DNA from: Paraburkholderia polaris
Lineage (GTDB): Bacteria; Pseudomonadota; Gammaproteobacteria; Burkholderiales; Burkholderiaceae
Length of the DNA: 54,309 nucleotides
Direction: 5' to 3'
Assembly (NCBI RefSeq): GCF_012927345.1
Contig: NZ_JABBGJ010000057.1
Location: 1-54,309 of the forward strand
Shown piece by piece: positions 52,124-54,309 of this stretch. The translations under genes and the position numbers were made by a program. The notes below the pieces were generated by a model that saw only the letters and a program-made list of their open reading frames with translations, searched no databases and was not told the DNA's origin. Position 1 is the stretch's first letter; every line of letters starts with the position of its first letter.

Positions 52124-53242
52124 ATGAAGATCCGTCATGCCAAGCTTCTCTCGCTCACCGGCACGATGCTGTGCTCGCTGACCGCTTTATCCCCAATGAA
52201 CGCTGCACGCGCAGCGGATACGACGATCAACGTCTACAACTGGTCGGACTACATTGCCAAAGACACGATTGCCGGCTTCGAAAAGCAATCCGGCATCACG
52301 GTGAAATACGATAGTTACGATAGCGACGACACATTGCAGGCGAAACTGCTCGCAGGCAGCTCCGGCTATGACATCGTTGTGCCCACATCGAGTTATATGG
52401 CGCGCCAGATCGAAGCGGGCGTGTATCAGAAGATCGACAAATCGAAGATGCCGAATCTCGCGAACCTCGATCCCGGTTTGATGAAGCTGATTGCTGACGC
52501 GGACCCCGGCAATCAATACGGCGTGCCTTGGGCTTGGGGCACCGACGGTGTCGGCTATAACGTTCAGGCCGTGAAAAAAGCACTCGGTGCCGATGCGCCG
52601 GTTGATAGCTGGTCGCTGGTGTTCGACCCGGCGAATCTTTCGAAGCTGAAAAGCTGCGGCGTGTCTTTCCTCGACGCGGCTGCCGATGTTTTCCCGGCCG
52701 CACTTCAGTACATGCACAAGGACCCGAACAGCACCAATCCCGGCGACTACCAGGCTGCGTATGAAATGCTGAAGAAAGTACGACCGTATATCACGCAGTT
52801 CAATTCCTCCGGCTACATCAACGATCTGGCGAACAACGATATCTGTGTGGCGCTGGGCTATTCAGGCGATGTGGGGATCGCACGGCGACGCGCTTCAGAA
52901 GCGAAGCGTTCGTATGAGGTACGGTTCTCGAACATCAAGGACGCGGGCCTGATATGGATGGACGTGATGGCGATTCCGAAAGATGCCCCGCATCCGGAAG
53001 CGGCGATGAAGTGGATGAACTACATCGAAGATCCGAAGGTGAGTGCGGCGATTACTAATGAAGTTTTCTATCCGACTGCGAATCGGGCTGCGAGGCAGTT
53101 TGTGACGCCGGCTATTGAGCAGGATGCGAATGTGTATCCGCCTGAGGCTGTGCTGAACAAAATGACGTTGATGCGGCCGCAGCCTGCGCCGATCATGCGG
53201 CTTGAGAACCGGCTGTGGGCGCAGTTGAAGTCGGGGAGTTGA
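52124..53242 (+). CDS. Polyamine-type ABC transporter substrate-binding protein, PotF/SpuD-like (372 aa)
   Basis: This is a periplasmic receptor for putrescine/spermidine-type ligands. The signal peptide MKIRHAKLLSLTGTMLCSLT ends near ARA, and the mature part starts DTTINVYNWSDYIAKDTIAG. It has YDSYDSDDTLQAKLLAGSSG, YDIVVPTSSYMARQIEAGVY, VPWAWGTDGVGYN and ALGYSGDVGIARRRA, all typical of PotF. The start at 52124 has AGGAG 8 nt upstream; the frame extends further upstream without a better start. No permease or ATPase genes follow, and the gene ends in its own terminator, so it is an orphan receptor. Confidence 0.93.
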   Translation: MKIRHAKLLSLTGTMLCSLTALSPMNAARAADTTINVYNWSDYIAKDTIAGFEKQSGITVKYDSYDSDDTLQAKLLAGSSGYDIVVPTSSYMARQIEAGVYQKIDKSKMPNLANLDPGLMKLIADADPGNQYGVPWAWGTDGVGYNVQAVKKALGADAPVDSWSLVFDPANLSKLKSCGVSFLDAAADVFPAALQYMHKDPNSTNPGDYQAAYEMLKKVRPYITQFNSSGYINDLANNDICVALGYSGDVGIARRRASEAKRSYEVRFSNIKDAGLIWMDVMAIPKDAPHPEAAMKWMNYIEDPKVSAAITNEVFYPTANRAARQFVTPAIEQDANVYPPEAVLNKMTLMRPQPAPIMRLENRLWAQLKSGS

Positions 53243-53290
53243 GGGTTCGTTGTTGTATTGTGCTTTGGTGATGTTAGGTGACTCCTTTGA

Positions 53291-53330
53291 GCGTAGCGCA
53301 TGCAGTGGGTGTGTGCGCTACGCGCTTTTT
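53291..53330 (+). terminator. Intrinsic terminator after the polyamine-type binding protein
   Basis: GCGTAGCGCA/TGCGCTACGC (10 bp, 13-nt loop) followed by GC and TTTTT on the plus strand. Confidence 0.8.
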
Positions 53331-53369
53331 GAAGCTTTGATTTCTAACTCTGTTTGCATTCGAGACATT

Positions 53370-53732
53370 ATGAGCATTTTGAACATCGTAGATTTTTCGC
53401 AGCCTGCCAAGGAAAGCGTTGAGTACATGCCGAAGGCGGAAGCCGTGCTTAGCGGTAATCCTTCGCAAGCGGTTCACACGCATTTTGCTAGCCCGTGTGG
53501 GCAGCTTGCGGCTGGGGTTTGGGAGGGCGCTTGCGGGCAATGGACGGTGAACTTCACCGAGAGTGAGTATTGCGAGATTCTTGAGGGTGTGTCGGTGATT
53601 CGGGATGCGGATGGGACGAGCAAGACTGTGCGGGCTGGGGATCGGTTTTTGATTCCGGCGGGTTTTAAAGGGACGTGGGAAGTGATTGAGCCGTGCAAGA
53701 AGATTTTTGTTTCGGTGGAGTTTAAGGAGTAG
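53370..53732 (+). CDS. Cupin-domain protein, DUF861-like (120 aa)
   Basis: This single-domain cupin belongs to the Cupin_3 group. The fold is seen in FTESEYCEILEGVSVIRDAD followed by VRAGDRFLIPAGFKGTWEV. The usual metal-binding histidines are largely absent, as in many DUF861 members, so an enzymatic role is uncertain. The start at 53370 follows the upstream gene's terminator by about 40 bp. Codon use shows more G/T-ending codons than its neighbours. Members have been linked to ureidoglycolate or amine metabolism, but the role here is unknown. Confidence 0.82.
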   Translation: MSILNIVDFSQPAKESVEYMPKAEAVLSGNPSQAVHTHFASPCGQLAAGVWEGACGQWTVNFTESEYCEILEGVSVIRDADGTSKTVRAGDRFLIPAGFKGTWEVIEPCKKIFVSVEFKE

Positions 53733-54041
53733 GTTGCGGCGGCGGTGCGTTTGCGATGGTGGTGAGGTCGTAGTTGGAGAAAGAGGCGCGAGCTATCAAC
53801 CGCGCCCCCGTGGGCAGGTATCCAACTTGTCGGGGGGCGGTTTATCTATTGCCGCCGCCGAAGCGTAACGCGATGGCTCGTCATCGGCCGTTTCGGTCAT
53901 CTGCAAGTAGTTCTATCCGGCACTCAGTGAATGGCTGCTTACGGGCAAGGCCTAGGACCCTAGCCGACCCGGAAGAGACCACGGCGATTCCCCAAAACAG
54001 CCATTCGCAGGGATTATGCTGGAGGAACCCGAGCATGCCTT
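53733..54041. other. Intergenic region between the cupin gene and the ankyrin gene
   Basis: No gene, hairpin terminator or repeat was convincing in these 309 bp. Confidence 0.45.
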
Positions 54042-54309
54042 TTAAGTACGGCGGCGTAGCTTGCGCTGCTGCAGCGACACCATCCGTTCGATAATTTCTT
54101 CCGGCAGTTTGCGTTCCCGCGCGATCGCTACGCTGTCGCGACCTACCGAATCTGGAATCGACGGGTCTGCCCCGGCGTCGATCAACAAGGCCAACGTAGC
54201 GAGCCGCTGGAGCCTCGCCGCATAGAAAATGGGTGTCTCGCCATGCGCCCTGAGATTCAGTTCCGGTTTGGACTGCAACAGTGCACGACATACATCGTCG
54301 TCGTCGCGC
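54042..54309 (-). CDS. Ankyrin-repeat protein, N-terminus cut by the window edge (partial)
   Basis: The open frame runs leftward from the right edge and has no start in the window. Visible residues include CRALLQSKPELNLRAHGETP followed by IFYAARLQRLATLALLIDAG and ADPSIPDSVGRDSVAIARE. These are ankyrin repeats with the GETPIFYAA and LLIDAGADPS consensus turns. The C-terminus is basic (QQRKLRRRT). Its role cannot be told from this fragment. Confidence 0.75.
   Translation of the reverse strand, partial: RDDDDVCRALLQSKPELNLRAHGETPIFYAARLQRLATLALLIDAGADPSIPDSVGRDSVAIARERKLPEEIIERMVSLQQRKLRRRT

Overview
The window looks like a Burkholderiales chromosome segment, most likely Paraburkholderia or a close relative. 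The base composition is high in GC. The left edge carries the 5' end of a 16S rRNA gene of betaproteobacterial type. Several families typical of Burkholderia are present: a DUF4148 secreted protein, a riboswitch-controlled CbtBA pair, and an AaeB-like FUSC/DUF1656/HlyD/NodT efflux operon. The rpoD gene sits beside the rRNA operon rather than beside dnaG, and most of the content is accessory catabolism and transport. This would fit a secondary replicon, but that is inference.

Layout, left to right. 1-890: 16S gene start (minus strand) with its long leader and tandem promoter candidates, then the leader of a divergent rpoD with an early terminator. 3375-14604: a six-gene minus-strand operon yfaA-yfaT-yfaS-yfaQ-yfaP-yfaP2, built around a bacterial alpha-2-macroglobulin. 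15088-19260: a lysine/pipecolate/2-aminoadipate catabolic set (amaB, amaA, aminotransferase). 19517-24902: a FAS1-like dehydratase with the stub of an acyl-CoA dehydrogenase, a 2OG-Fe(II) oxygenase, a FUSC membrane protein and a VOC protein. 24987-28407: an orphan amino-acid-type binding protein, then cbtBA behind a cobalamin riboswitch, and a divergent phosphatase-like protein. 28570-33047: a secreted hydrolase, then a KaiC-like ATPase paired with a hybrid histidine kinase. 33175-38575: a MarR-controlled efflux operon. 38884-42821: an IorAB-type molybdenum oxidoreductase and a toxin-antitoxin pair. 42917-50893: D-xylose uptake and isomerisation (xylA-xylF-xylG-xylH, divergent xylR, galM). 51066-54309: DUF4148 protein, polyamine-type binding protein, cupin, and a truncated ankyrin gene.

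How the genes work together. The yfa operon encodes envelope proteins whose visible motifs suggest peptidoglycan or protein processing next to a thioester-type protease trap; this is the best candidate for an under-described system. The ama cluster would oxidise pipecolate to 2-aminoadipate and transaminate it. The xyl cluster imports D-xylose and isomerises it, but no xylulokinase is visible in the window. The efflux operon has inner-membrane, adaptor and outer-membrane parts plus a local regulator.

Recurrent non-coding structure. Four 35-bp elements share the form TTRTCCACA-N17-TGTKGATAW (inverted DnaA-box-like arms) and lie at 3225, 23973, 26273 and 26426. Long perfect hairpins lie between cistrons of the ama and xyl operons. 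Start sites were chosen from Shine-Dalgarno spacing, signal peptides and stop/start overlaps, so several genes start downstream of the longest open frame. No CRISPR array, insertion sequence or tRNA gene was recognised.
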